Shown: in pieces, positions 16,038 to 25,046 of the stretch
How the letters are laid out: each line of letters starts with the position of its first letter
How positions within the stretch are numbered: position 1 is the stretch's first letter
Assembly: GCF_012163155.1 (NCBI RefSeq)
Contig: NZ_JAAVUN010000019.1
Coordinates: forward strand, 1 to 54,144
Direction: 5' to 3'
DNA length: 54,144 nucleotides
From: Kocuria subflava
GTDB taxonomy: Bacteria; Actinomycetota; Actinomycetes; Actinomycetales; Micrococcaceae
Made by a program: the position numbers and the translations under genes
The notes under the pieces: generated by a model
What the model was told of the DNA's origin: nothing
Seen by the model: only the letters and a program-made list of their open reading frames with translations
Databases searched by the model: none

Positions 16038-17419
16038 GGGTCTGTCCGTTAAACGGTGTGTGGGGTCCGGCGGTTCTCATTAGTGAGTGGTTCTTTCGAA
16101 CCGTCCGGCGAAGGTGATCGCGAACGCGTTCAGCGCGGGCTTCCACCTCATCATCCAGCGTGCCCTCCCGCCGCCGGTGGGGTCAAGCGAGCGTGTCACC
16201 AGGTACAAGCACTTCAACGCCGCTTGCTCGTTCGGGAAGTGTCCGCGGGCTCGGACGGCCCGCCGGTATCTCGCGTTGATCGACTCGATCGCGTTGGTCG
16301 TGCAGATCACTTGACGGATCTCGACGTCGTATTCGAGGAACGGCACGAACTCCGCCCAGGAGTTGCGCCAGAGCTGCACGATCGCTGGATACCGCTCACC
16401 CCACTCGGCGGCGAACTCCTCGAACCTGTCCTTCGCCGCCTGCTCGGACGGGGCCGTGTAAACGGGCTTGAGCGAACGGACGATCGCATCCCGGTGCTGC
16501 CGGCCGGCATAACGGAACGAGTTGCGGATCAGGTGCACGATGCACTGCTGCACGACCGCCTGCTCCCAGGTGGTGTTGATCGCTTCCGGCAACCCCTTGA
16601 GGCCGTCGCACACCGCGATCAGCACGTCCTCGACCCCGCGGTTCTTCAGCTCGCTGAACACCTGCAGCCAGAACCTCGCCCCTTCCGCGCCGTCGCCGGC
16701 CCAGATACCCAGGATGTCGCGTTCCCCGTTCGTCGTGACGCCCATGACGACGTAGAACGCGGTGTTGCGGACCTGCCCGTCACGAACCTTCACCACGATC
16801 GCGTCGACGAAGATCACCGGATAGATCGCATCCAGCGGGCGGGAAGCCCACTCCGCGAGTTCCCCGGTGACCTTCTCGGTAATCTGGCTGATCGTGTCCT
16901 TGGAGACCTTCGCCCCATAGACCTCGTCGAAGTGAGCGGCGATCTCCCCGGTCCTCAGCCCGCGCGCGGTCAGCGACAGCACGATCTGATCGATCCCGTC
17001 CAGCCGGCGCTTGCGCTTGGGCACGATCACCGGCTCGAACGACCCGTCACGATCCCGAGGAACCTCGATCTCCACCGGCCCGATCTCGGTGAGCACCGTC
17101 TTTGTCCGGGTCCCATTGCCCATGTTCACCCCCATTGGGGTCTCGCCGTGCTCGTGACCGAGATGCTCGGTCAGCTCAACGTTCAGCGCGGTCTCAAGCA
17201 CGTTTTTCGTGAGCTGGTTTAGCAGGCCTCCTGGCCCGACCAGGCTCACACCCTGCTCCTTCGCCTGCGCCAGTAAGCGCGCGGCGAGGTCTTTCTGATC
17301 GATGATCTCTCCCGTCACGGGATCAATCATCTCGTCGTCCAACAAATCGGTCGTGTCAGCCACGGCCGTCTCCTCTCGGATCAGGCCGGACCCTCACACA
17401 CCGTTCTTCTAACAGTCCC
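16038..17419 (-). mobile_element. IS256-family insertion sequence inside hrpB
   Basis: An element of about 1382 bp. The ends are imperfect inverted repeats: the left end begins GGGTCTGT and continues to AACGGTGTGTG, and the inverse of the right end begins GGGACTGT and likewise reaches AACGGTGTGTG. It holds one transposase gene on the minus strand. IS256 elements normally duplicate 8-9 bp of target, but the flanks (GGAGACAC on the left, ACTGAATG on the right) do not match. So a flank was probably lost after insertion, or the junction arose by recombination between two copies. Confidence 0.88.
16080..17363 (-). CDS. IS256-family (mutator-type) transposase
   Basis: A 427-residue DDE transposase. 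The N-terminal region (NVELTEHLGHEHGETPMGVN) and the KRKRRLDGIDQIVLSLTARG segment match the family. The catalytic acids are expected in VIFVDAIVVKVRDG (first D), VCDGLKGLPEAI (second D) and the TTNAIESINARYRRAVR region (E). The length is normal for IS256 members and no frameshift is seen, so the protein looks functional. Its start has GGAGACGG a few bases upstream. It is transcribed against hrpB. Confidence 0.95.
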   Translation of the reverse strand: MADTTDLLDDEMIDPVTGEIIDQKDLAARLLAQAKEQGVSLVGPGGLLNQLTKNVLETALNVELTEHLGHEHGETPMGVNMGNGTRTKTVLTEIGPVEIEVPRDRDGSFEPVIVPKRKRRLDGIDQIVLSLTARGLRTGEIAAHFDEVYGAKVSKDTISQITEKVTGELAEWASRPLDAIYPVIFVDAIVVKVRDGQVRNTAFYVVMGVTTNGERDILGIWAGDGAEGARFWLQVFSELKNRGVEDVLIAVCDGLKGLPEAINTTWEQAVVQQCIVHLIRNSFRYAGRQHRDAIVRSLKPVYTAPSEQAAKDRFEEFAAEWGERYPAIVQLWRNSWAEFVPFLEYDVEIRQVICTTNAIESINARYRRAVRARGHFPNEQAALKCLYLVTRSLDPTGGGRARWMMRWKPALNAFAITFAGRFERTTH

Positions 17420-19460
17420 ACTGAATGACCGCGGAGTCACTCGCGATTTCTTGGACCATGTGGCCCAGACCTGCGCACGCGCTCTGGATGGCGCCTCAAA
17501 CGCCCTGGTGTTCGTTCCGGGTGCCCGGGAGGTGGCGCAGGTGGCGGCTCGATTGCGGGAGATGACCACCGGCGTCGACATTGTGGAATTACACGGACGG
17601 ATCGGCCCCCGCGAGCAGGACCGGGCCGTCTCTGGGCGGGGCGCACGGGAGCGGACCAGGGTGGTGGTCGCCACCTCCCTGGCCGAATCCTCTCTGACGG
17701 TCCCCGGCGTGCGGCTGGTGATTGACTCGGGACTTTCCCGCGAACCCCGCCGTGACACCGTGCGCGGCATGTCCGGGTTGGTCACGGTGGCCGCCTCCCG
17801 TGCCTCCGCGGACCAGAGGGCCGGACGCGCCGCACGGCTGGGTCCCGGCCGGGTGATCCGCTGTTACGACCAACGCACCTGGGCTGCCATGCCCGCCCAC
17901 TCCACCCCGGAGATCGCCACCGCTGACCTGACGTCCGCAACCCTGATGTTGGCTGTGTGGGGCACCCCGCGCGGTGAGGGCCTGGCCTTGCCCGAACCTC
18001 CTCCCACCAACGCTGCGACCGAGGCGGAGACGGTTCTTCATCGTCTGGGTGCCCTTGACGACGCCGGCCGGGCCACCGATCTTGGGCGTCGCCTCTGCGC
18101 GGTCCCCACCGATCCCCGGTTGGCCCGTGGGTTGATGGAAGGTGCATCCCTGGTGGGTGTGGTCACTGCAGCTCAGGTGGTTGCGTTACTGGGTGCTGAT
18201 GCCGCGCCGGCCGGCGGTGATCTTGCCCAGCACCTCCAGGACATGCGCTCGCGGTCCGCAGCCGACGCCGAGCGCCAGGGTCAGCGTCAGCGCCACGGCC
18301 ACAGTCATGCAGCGTGGCAGCGGGAAGCAAACCTTTTGGAGCGCATGGCACACAAACTCACGGCTACCGCGGACGGGGCCTCCCAGGTGGATCCGGACCG
18401 TGTCGGAGGCAAACCCACCTCTCCCGTGCCCTCCCATCTCCACGCAGGTGCGGTGATTGCCCTGGCCCGACCCGAATGGGTGGCCCACCGGCAGGGGGAC
18501 AGCTACCTGTTCGCCGGTGGCACACGCGCAGGTCTGCCGCCCGGGTCCTCGCTCAACGGCCACGAATGGCTGGCCGTTGCCGATGTCACCCGGGCACAGG
18601 AGAGCGGCGCCCAAGGCACCGGTGCCGTGATTCGCGCGGCCGCACCTCTGGATCAGGACACCGCCCAGATGGTGGCCGCATCATTGCTGACCAACACCGT
18701 GGCGGCAGAGTTCACGGACGGTCGTGTCACGGCGCGTCGTCGTCATGCACTGGGCGCCATCACGCTGAACTCCACACCCGTCAAACCCACACACGAGCAG
18801 GCGGAGGCGGCGGTCCGGTCAGGCCTCACACGGGACGGGCTCGATACTCTGCACTGGTCAGAGACTGCCACCCAACTGCGGGCCCGCATGGCCGCCGTTC
18901 ACGCTCACCTGGGACCTCCCTGGCCTGCGGTGGACGACGACGCCCTCCTGAACACCTTGGATCTCTGGCTGGGTGCGGAGATGGACGAACTGGCGCGGGG
19001 GACGCGGGTGAAGGACCTGGATCTCACGAGTGCATTGCGCAGGCTGCTGCCGTGGCCCGATGCAGCGCGTTTTGACGAGCTGGCGCCCACCGCGCTGACA
19101 GTGCCCTCTGGGTCCGCCCCGCGCATCCGCTGGGATGCGGATCAGCCGGTGGTGCGGGTGAAACTCCAGGAATGTTTTGGCCTGGCTGAATCCCCGCGGG
19201 TTCTCAATGGCGCAGTGCCGGTGGTTTTCCACCTGCTCTCGCCTGCCGGACGCGAACTTGCCATCACGGCGGACCTGGCCTCCTTCTGGTCCGGTCCCTA
19301 CGCCCAGGTCCGAGCTGAGATGCGCGGCCGGTACCCCAAACATCCCTGGCCGGAGAACCCCTGGGTAGCCCAGGCCACGGCACGCACCAAGACTCACGCA
19401 CAGCGCACCTCAGCTGGGGAACACCCACCGCAACGGCGGACACGTCCACAAAAATCGTGA
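17420..19460 (+). pseudogene. hrpB: ATP-dependent helicase HrpB, 3' fragment
   Basis: The rest of the HrpB reading resumes right after the IS with LNDRGVTRDFLDHVAQ and ends at the TGA at 19460. It contains the second RecA-like domain (NALVFVPGAREVAQVAARL, VVVATSLAESSLTVPGVRLV, motif VI QRAGRAARLGPG) and the long HrpB-specific C-terminus (DLASFWSGPYAQVRAEMRGR then YPKHPWPENP). Compared with other HrpB proteins, roughly ten residues between LETR and NDRG are missing at the IS junction, so precise loss of the IS would not restore the gene. A TTG at 17451 leaves a long frame but no Walker A motif, so the fragment cannot hydrolyse ATP. Confidence 0.9.
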
Positions 19461-19464
19461 CCAT

Positions 19465-19504
19465 ATTGTGGCCAGGATCGCTACATTGTGGCCAGGATCA
19501 CTAC
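19465..19504. repeat. Two tandem 20-bp repeats with GGCCAGGATC core
   Basis: ATTGTGGCCAGGATC(G/A)CTAC occurs twice in direct contact, 19 of 20 bases identical. The same GGCCAGGAT core recurs in the 19-bp tandem repeats at 32829-32895. Confidence 0.85.
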
Positions 19505-19659
19505 CGTCGGGTAGTGTCGAGGTCATCGTTCAGCAGTCCCAGCGCGTGAACCCCCAACAGACGGGTTCCCGCACCGGATCCACCCGCACACTCGCGGTGG
19601 TGGAGATCCCAAAGGACTCAGGCCGCCGCCGCGATCCACCATTCGCGGTGACCCACAGG

Positions 19660-19688
19660 TGCGGGTCAGATTGTTCTGTTGACCCGCA
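19660..19688. promoter_or_regulatory. Inverted repeat TGCGGGTCA-N11-TGACCCGCA, candidate operator
   Basis: A perfect 9-bp inverted repeat (19660-19668 and 19680-19688) lies about 150 bp upstream of the CitE-like start. The spacing is close to two helical turns between arm centres, which suits a dimeric regulator such as a GntR- or LacI-type protein. No regulator gene adjoins it. Confidence 0.4.
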
Positions 19689-19834
19689 AACGCATCAGGG
19701 GCGGTGGCCGTTCTCTCCAGCCTGGTGTTGTGGCGCAGCCGCATGCAATCACGCATGTGAACAGCGCTGCATTCATCAGGTGGAGCATCCCACGGGCTCA
19801 TGGACTCGAGCCCCTCAACAAGAAGGAAACCGCA

Positions 19835-20788
19835 ATGACCATCATCACCGAAACCGCTCACCCCGCCACCCAGGCCATGGCTGCTCCGTCAGCACCTGCA
19901 GCGCCCATCATCGGCCCCGAATTGGCTCGCTCCTGGCTGCTGGTCAACGCCGGTCAGCCGGAACGCTTTGCACCAGCTGCAGCCAGTGCCGCCGACGTCG
20001 TGGTGTACGACATCGAAGATTCCGTGGCCCCGGCGGGCAAAGCTGCCGCCAGGAAAGCCGTGGTGGATTGGCTCTCCGGCCTGGATGAGAACGGTCACCG
20101 CCGCCGCGGCTGGGTTCGTGTCAACGGTTTCGGAACGCCCTGGTGGGCGGAGGATCTGGCTGCATTGGCCGGTGTTCCCGGGCTGGACGGCGTCATGCTG
20201 GCCATGGTGGAGAGCCCCGAGCACGTGACCCGAACCGCTGAGGCCTTGCAGGACGTCCGGATCGTGGCCCTGGTGGAAACGGCTCGTGGCGTGCAGGCAC
20301 TGCCTGCCATCGCAGGTGCTCGGTCCACCTACCGGCTCGGATTTGGCGTGGGAGATTTTCGACGAGACACCGGATTCGGTGACAGTCCGCTGACGTTGGC
20401 CTACACGCGCTCGCAGTTCACCATTGCATCCCGTGCAGCCAACCTGCCCGGCCCCATCGACGGGCCTTCCGTGGGGGCACTGGGGGCCAAGCTGGCAGAA
20501 GCCGCAGCCGTGACGGCCGAGTTCGGCATGACCGGCAAGCTGTGTCTGATGCCGGAACAGACCGCCACGGTCAATGAGGGTCTCTCGCCGTCACTGCAGG
20601 AGATGACCTGGGCCAGTGAGTTCCTCACGGAATTCGAGTCGGCAGGCGGTGAAATCCGCAACGGATCAGACCTGCCACGCCTGGCCCGGGCCAACAAGAT
20701 CCTGGGGTTGGCCTCTGCTTTCGGACTCAGCGTGCCCCAGGGTTACGACGTCCACTTCGAGGCACCCACGGACACCTACCACTGCTGA
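19835..20788 (+). CDS. CitE-like HpcH/HpaI aldolase / citrate lyase family protein
   Basis: A 317-residue TIM-barrel lyase of the CitE (CoA-ester lyase) type. Visible are SWLLVNAGQPERF, the acidic VVVYDIEDSVAP, the substrate Arg in WVRVNGFGTPWW, the metal-binding Glu in IVALVETARGVQALP and the Asp in GFGVGDFRRDTG. The LPK-type lysine seen in many CitE proteins is not obvious (here VMLAMVESPEHV), so the substrate may differ from citryl-CoA. Malyl-, citramalyl- or another CoA-ester lyase is possible; no CitD/CitF/CitC genes are here. ATG 19835 has AAGGAAA 6-12 bases upstream. A terminator separates it from ldh. Confidence 0.82.
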   Translation: MTIITETAHPATQAMAAPSAPAAPIIGPELARSWLLVNAGQPERFAPAAASAADVVVYDIEDSVAPAGKAAARKAVVDWLSGLDENGHRRRGWVRVNGFGTPWWAEDLAALAGVPGLDGVMLAMVESPEHVTRTAEALQDVRIVALVETARGVQALPAIAGARSTYRLGFGVGDFRRDTGFGDSPLTLAYTRSQFTIASRAANLPGPIDGPSVGALGAKLAEAAAVTAEFGMTGKLCLMPEQTATVNEGLSPSLQEMTWASEFLTEFESAGGEIRNGSDLPRLARANKILGLASAFGLSVPQGYDVHFEAPTDTYHC

Positions 20789-20837
20789 ATCACAACGAAT
20801 CCAACACAAACCCACGGTGAACACCTGGAAAATATCG

Positions 20838-20878
20838 GCAACGGGCGGCAATTCCTTGCCGCCCGTTGCGTTGTTGTT
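20838..20878 (+). terminator. Rho-independent terminator after the CitE-like gene
   Basis: A 14-bp perfect stem (GCAACGGGCGGCAA, loop TTCC, TTGCCGCCCGTTGC) followed by GTTGTTGTT. It ends 87 bases before the ldh start, so ldh probably has its own promoter between here and 20966. Confidence 0.85.
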
Positions 20879-20965
20879 GGAAGCTAGACCTCGTGGGGCA
20901 CAGAAGTCCCACACCGTCGTTGAGACCCACTGCCGACGCCCCTGACCCGATCCGAAGGGACTCTG

Positions 20966-21973
20966 ATGTCCGAGCCGAACGCCGCCGCAACCGCACCGTC
21001 CAGCTGGTCCACCGGTACCCGATCCGACCGCCGCTCCAAGATCGGCATTGTCGGCGCAGGTGCCGTTGGCTCCTCGCTGGCTTACTTCTGCCAGATCCGG
21101 GGCATCGCCCGTGAAATCGCCATTTTCGACGTCGCCGGGGACAAGGTTCGTGCAGAAGCCGCTGACCTCTCACACGGCGCCATGTTCTCCCCGTCCACTG
21201 TGGTGACCGGCTCTGATGACGTTTCCGTGCTGGCCGGTGCGGACATTGTGGTCATCACCGCTGGTGCCAAGCAGAAGCCTGGTCAGCCGCGTCTGGAACT
21301 GGCCGAAGCCAACGTGAACATCTTGCGCTCCCTGACGCCCAAGCTGCTGGAAGTGGCACCGGATGCCGTTTACGTGCTGGTCACCAACCCGTGTGACGTG
21401 CTGACCAGCGTGTTCCGTGAGCTCTCCGGGTTGCCCAAGGAACGGGTCATGTCCTCCGGCACCGTGTTGGACACCTCCCGCTTGCGCCTGCGCCTGGCTG
21501 AGGAAGCCGGTATCTCACCCAGCTCTGTGCACGCCATGATCGTGGGCGAACACGGAGACACGGAATTCCCGCTGTGGTCCATCGCCAACATCGGCACCGT
21601 GCCGCTGGTGGACTGGAAGAACGACGCCGGTCAACTGGCTTTCCCGGAAGACGTCCGGGAGAAGATCGCTGATGAAGTCATGCACGCCGCCTACACGGTG
21701 ATCGCAGGCAAGGGCGCCACCAACTACGCGATCGGCATGGCCGGAGGCGCAATCTGCCAGGCCATCCTCTCCGATCAGCACGCCGTCATGCCGGTCTCCA
21801 CCATCCTGGATGACTACCAGGGCATCAGCGGCGTGGCACTGTCCGTCCCGTCCGTGGTGGGTCGCGCCGGTGTGCTCCAGCAGCTGCCCGTGCCCATGTC
21901 TGACGGCGAGATCCAGCAGTTGCACGCCTCGGCGGAGGCCCTCAAGCAGTCCCTGGCCTCACTGGGGTTCTGA
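20966..21973 (+). CDS. ldh: L-lactate dehydrogenase
   Basis: A 335-residue NAD-dependent enzyme interconverting pyruvate and lactate. The Rossmann motif is IGIVGAGAVGSSLAYF. The Gln in AGAKQKPGQPRLEL sits at the position that gives lactate (Gln) rather than malate (Arg) specificity, followed by the mobile-loop catalytic Arg. SGTVLDTSRLRLRLAEE carries the substrate-binding Arg and IVGEHGDTEFPLWS the catalytic His. About 24 N-terminal residues precede the core. It follows the CitE-like gene after a terminator and ends 68 bases before a strong hairpin. Confidence 0.95.
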   Translation: MSEPNAAATAPSSWSTGTRSDRRSKIGIVGAGAVGSSLAYFCQIRGIAREIAIFDVAGDKVRAEAADLSHGAMFSPSTVVTGSDDVSVLAGADIVVITAGAKQKPGQPRLELAEANVNILRSLTPKLLEVAPDAVYVLVTNPCDVLTSVFRELSGLPKERVMSSGTVLDTSRLRLRLAEEAGISPSSVHAMIVGEHGDTEFPLWSIANIGTVPLVDWKNDAGQLAFPEDVREKIADEVMHAAYTVIAGKGATNYAIGMAGGAICQAILSDQHAVMPVSTILDDYQGISGVALSVPSVVGRAGVLQQLPVPMSDGEIQQLHASAEALKQSLASLGF

Positions 21974-22040
21974 TTGCCGAGCAACGGATTCTGATTGGCG
22001 AACATGCGGTTCTGATCCCTTGCGGAGCGCGTGAATCGTG

Positions 22041-22094
22041 ACGCCAACGGCGTGTGGCCCGGACCGATTGGTCCGGGCCACACGCCGTTGGCGT
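22041..22094. terminator. 25-bp perfect hairpin between ldh and putP
   Basis: Arms 22041-22065 and 22070-22094 pair perfectly (core CAACGGCGTGTGGCCCGGACC) around a GATT loop. It lies between convergent ldh (+) and putP (-) and could end both transcripts, though no T-run follows on either side. Confidence 0.85.
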
Positions 22095-22162
22095 TGCCTC
22101 CCGATGGTGGATGCGGTCTTGGCACAGCCCCCACCGGGAGGTCACATCACTGTGTCCTCACA

Positions 22163-23860
22163 TCAGGAACTGGACTCCCACGGTGCTTTCCGTCCGCCAG
22201 CAGGGCTCGCCCCGCTGGAACCGGCCGGGTTGCCTTGAGGCGGGTTGCCCTGCGCTTGGCCAGTCTCCCCGGAGTGGGCTGCGGTGGCGGTGGCGGCGTC
22301 GTCGGCCTCCGGCTGGGTGGGCAGACCGCGGTGGGAGAGGGCAACGGCCTCGTCAAAGCGCTGCTCCACACCTGCATCCGGGGTGTACGTGATCAGGGAG
22401 ACCACCACGGCCACAAGGGTGGCGGCAATGAATCCGGGGATGATCTCGTAGATGTCAGCCCACGGGGTGCGCGGCCACAGGAACACCACAATGGCGCCCG
22501 TGGCCATGGCTGCGGTGGCCCCGATACCGGTGAGCTTGCGCCAGTAGAGGGACAGCAGCACGATGGGGCCAAAGGCGGCACCAAAACCGGCCCAGGCAAA
22601 GCCCACCAGAGCCAGGATGGACTCGGCCGGGTCCAGGGCCATGACGGCGGCCACCACGGCCACGATCAACACACCGGCGCGGCTGATCCACAGCGCAGTC
22701 TTGGCGGCCAGCGGCTTGCGGCGGAACAACAGGGCCAGGTCCTCCACCATGGCGGAGGTGGTGACCACCAGCTGGGAGGAAATGGTGGACATGATGGCTG
22801 CCAGGACGGCCGCCAGCACCAGACCGGCAAGGAATGCCGGGAACAGCCCGATTGCGGCGTCCAGGAACACGGTTTCCGCGGTCTCCGAGTTGGTCAGGGC
22901 GATCCGTCCGCGATCCACCAGCGGGATGGCGAACAGTGCGGTCAGGATGGCTCCGAGCACGCACAGGGCCATCCAGGCCACGCCGATTCGGCGGCCGGCC
23001 ACGGCGTCCTCGTGGCTGCGCAGGGCCATGAAGCGCACCAGGATGTGCGGCTGACCGAAGTAGCCCAGGCCCCATGCAGCCAAGGAGATCACGCCGATCA
23101 CACCGCCGGCAGCGCCGACATCGAACAGGTTCCAGGCCCCGGGGTGGACCTCGTCCACGCGCTGGATGATGTGCCCGGGATCGCCCACCATGAACAGCAC
23201 CACGATCGGCACCAGAAGCAGCGCCAGGAACATCAGAGTGCCCTGGAAGAAGTCCGTGTAACTGGCCCCCAGGAAACCGCCGATCAGGGTGTAGGCAATG
23301 GTCACACCGGCAATCACCAGCATGCCCACCACGTAGGTCTCCTCGTGGCCCCAGCCAAAGCTTTCGGACAGGGCGCCACCGAATGCGGAGGAGGTGAAGT
23401 TGCCGCCGGCCACCATGCCGGAGGAGATGTAAAAGGTGAAGAACACCAGGATCACCAGGCCGGCCACAATGCGCAGCATGCGCCCACCACGGACCAGACG
23501 ATTGCCCAGGAAGGAGGGCAGGGTGATCGCGTTGTTGTACTTCTCCGTGAACATGCGCAGACGCGGTGCAACAACCTTCCAGTTGATCCACGCGCCAATG
23601 GTCAGACCAATGGCGATCCACGCCTGAACCATGCCACCCATGTAGAGGGCGCCCGGGAGGCCCATCAGCAGCCAGCCGGACATGTCAGAGGCGCCTGCGG
23701 ACAGTGCCGCCACGGTGGGCGGAAGGTCACGCCCACCAATCATGTAGTCGTCTTTGTCCCGGGTGCGGGTGGAGGCCCACACGCCCACGGCCAGCATTGC
23801 CACGAAATACAGGCCAATGGCGGCCATCATCCACGAAAAGCCTGATCCGAAGTCAACCAT
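22163..23860 (-). CDS. putP: Sodium/proline symporter (SSS family)
   Basis: A 565-residue protein of the solute:sodium symporter family with about 13 hydrophobic segments. The PutP signature region is GGRDLPPTVAALSAGASDMS then GWLLMGLPGALYMGG near residues 42-75; GWGLGYFGQPHILVRFMALR and the sodium-site-like SAMVEDLALLFRRK also fit. The C-terminal ~75 residues are hydrophilic and Gly/Pro/Ala-rich. It imports proline with Na+ for use as nutrient or osmolyte. ATG 23860 has AAAGGA about six bases upstream. It is 54 bp downstream of gluQ on the same strand and may be cotranscribed. Confidence 0.93.
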   Translation of the reverse strand: MVDFGSGFSWMMAAIGLYFVAMLAVGVWASTRTRDKDDYMIGGRDLPPTVAALSAGASDMSGWLLMGLPGALYMGGMVQAWIAIGLTIGAWINWKVVAPRLRMFTEKYNNAITLPSFLGNRLVRGGRMLRIVAGLVILVFFTFYISSGMVAGGNFTSSAFGGALSESFGWGHEETYVVGMLVIAGVTIAYTLIGGFLGASYTDFFQGTLMFLALLLVPIVVLFMVGDPGHIIQRVDEVHPGAWNLFDVGAAGGVIGVISLAAWGLGYFGQPHILVRFMALRSHEDAVAGRRIGVAWMALCVLGAILTALFAIPLVDRGRIALTNSETAETVFLDAAIGLFPAFLAGLVLAAVLAAIMSTISSQLVVTTSAMVEDLALLFRRKPLAAKTALWISRAGVLIVAVVAAVMALDPAESILALVGFAWAGFGAAFGPIVLLSLYWRKLTGIGATAAMATGAIVVFLWPRTPWADIYEIIPGFIAATLVAVVVSLITYTPDAGVEQRFDEAVALSHRGLPTQPEADDAATATAAHSGETGQAQGNPPQGNPAGSSGASPAGGRKAPWESSS

Positions 23861-23914
23861 GTGATTCCTTTCTTGAAGCCGACTGCCCGAAGCCAGGGAA
23901 GTCAGCAGTTGGTC

Positions 23915-24862
23915 CTACGGGCCCGTGGGCTGCGTTGAACTCGTTGACGGGGGAGTGAAGGTCCAAGGGCCGTCCGTGAGACGGAGGTGCGTGTGCTGAT
24001 CCAGGACGTCTTGTGCGCAGGCCACCTGGGAGGGCAGTCCCAGCGAGCGCCCCATCCATTCCATGACCTCCGCGGTGGTGTGTCCCGCAGCACGCAGGTC
24101 ACCAAGAGTTACAGCTCCGTCACGCTTTGCCAAACGTTGGCCGCTCGTGTTGAGCACCAGGGGTACATGGATGTACTTAACCTGTACCAGGCCCAGCAGG
24201 TGCGCCAGATGGGCCTGGCGTGGGGCGGAGCTCAGGAGGTCATCGGCGCGCACCACCTGATCCACCCCTTGAAACGTGTCGTCCAGAACCACCGCCAGGT
24301 TGTAGGCGGGGCGGCCGTCATTGCGCAGCAGCACCATGTCGTCCACCGCCTCCGTGACCTCACCGGCCAGGCGGTCGGTGACCGTGGCGGTTTCCGCCTG
24401 GGCCCTGAGCCGGATGGCGGGCGGGCGGTCCCGGCGTCGTTGTTCGCGTTGCTGTGCCGTCAAATTGCGGCAGGTACCCGGATAGGCGCCCGGGGCACCG
24501 TGGGGTGCACCCCCTGCGGCGGCGATCTCCGCCTGGATCTCCCGGCGGGTGCAGTAACACTCGTAGGTCAGCCCGCGTTCACTCAAGTCCACGACGGCGG
24601 CCCGGTGAACCTCCTGGCGCTCTGACTGCAGGAGCACGGGCGGATCCCAGTCCAACCCGATCTGGGCCAGGTCAGTCAACTGCCGTTGAGCAGCACCCTC
24701 TTTGACCCGGTCCAGGTCCTCGACTCGCAGCACAAACCGTTTGCCCTCGGCGCGGGCGAACACCCACGCCAGGACCGCGGTGCGCAGATTTCCGATGTGC
24801 AGATCCCCCGAAGGCGAGGGTGCGTAGCGGCCGGCGCCGACTCCCTGGGTGATCTCGGTCAT
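23915..24862 (-). CDS. gluQ: Glutamyl-Q tRNA(Asp) synthetase
   Basis: A 315-residue class I synthetase paralogue that glutamylates queuosine in the tRNA-Asp anticodon. The HIGH-type motif is RYAPSPSGDLHIGNLRTAV, the zinc-binding cluster is ECYCTRREI with later Cys in YPGTCRNL, and the KMSKS-equivalent is GQRLAKRDGAVTL. It lacks the anticodon-binding domain of GluRS, which explains the short length. I start at ATG 24862; an upstream ATG at 24901 is in frame and no strong ribosome site decides. It lies divergent from the MBL-fold gene. Confidence 0.92.
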   Translation of the reverse strand: MTEITQGVGAGRYAPSPSGDLHIGNLRTAVLAWVFARAEGKRFVLRVEDLDRVKEGAAQRQLTDLAQIGLDWDPPVLLQSERQEVHRAAVVDLSERGLTYECYCTRREIQAEIAAAGGAPHGAPGAYPGTCRNLTAQQREQRRRDRPPAIRLRAQAETATVTDRLAGEVTEAVDDMVLLRNDGRPAYNLAVVLDDTFQGVDQVVRADDLLSSAPRQAHLAHLLGLVQVKYIHVPLVLNTSGQRLAKRDGAVTLGDLRAAGHTTAEVMEWMGRSLGLPSQVACAQDVLDQHTHLRLTDGPWTFTPPSTSSTQPTGP

Positions 24863-25046
24863 GGCCGCCACGCTACGTGAGCCCTGTGGTTTTTTAGGCA
24901 TTGACCGACTGCGGTGATCCCGGGTGCGGTGGCTGTGCTGCGGGTGGGCAACGGCGTCCGTGGCCACACAACCCAGGAAGGGTGCGGAGGTTCATGCAAT
25001 CGGTGGCAAGTCGCCGTCAACTGCCCATGGGCCGTACGCTGACTGC

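Larger units (their letters stand above)
19461..19834. other. 374-bp gap upstream of the CitE-like gene, with repeats
   Basis: No convincing gene. It holds two abutting 20-bp direct repeats (19465-19484 and 19485-19504), a short inverted repeat ACTACC...GGTAGT (19500-19515) and a 9-bp inverted repeat at 19660-19688. The promoter of the citE-like/ldh region should lie here. An open frame joins 19679 to the CitE-like gene but has no family similarity before the ATG at 19835. Confidence 0.6.

Noticed and set aside
16056-17222. 388-codon plus-strand frame inside the IS
   Set aside because: It is the antisense shadow of the well-matched IS256 transposase.
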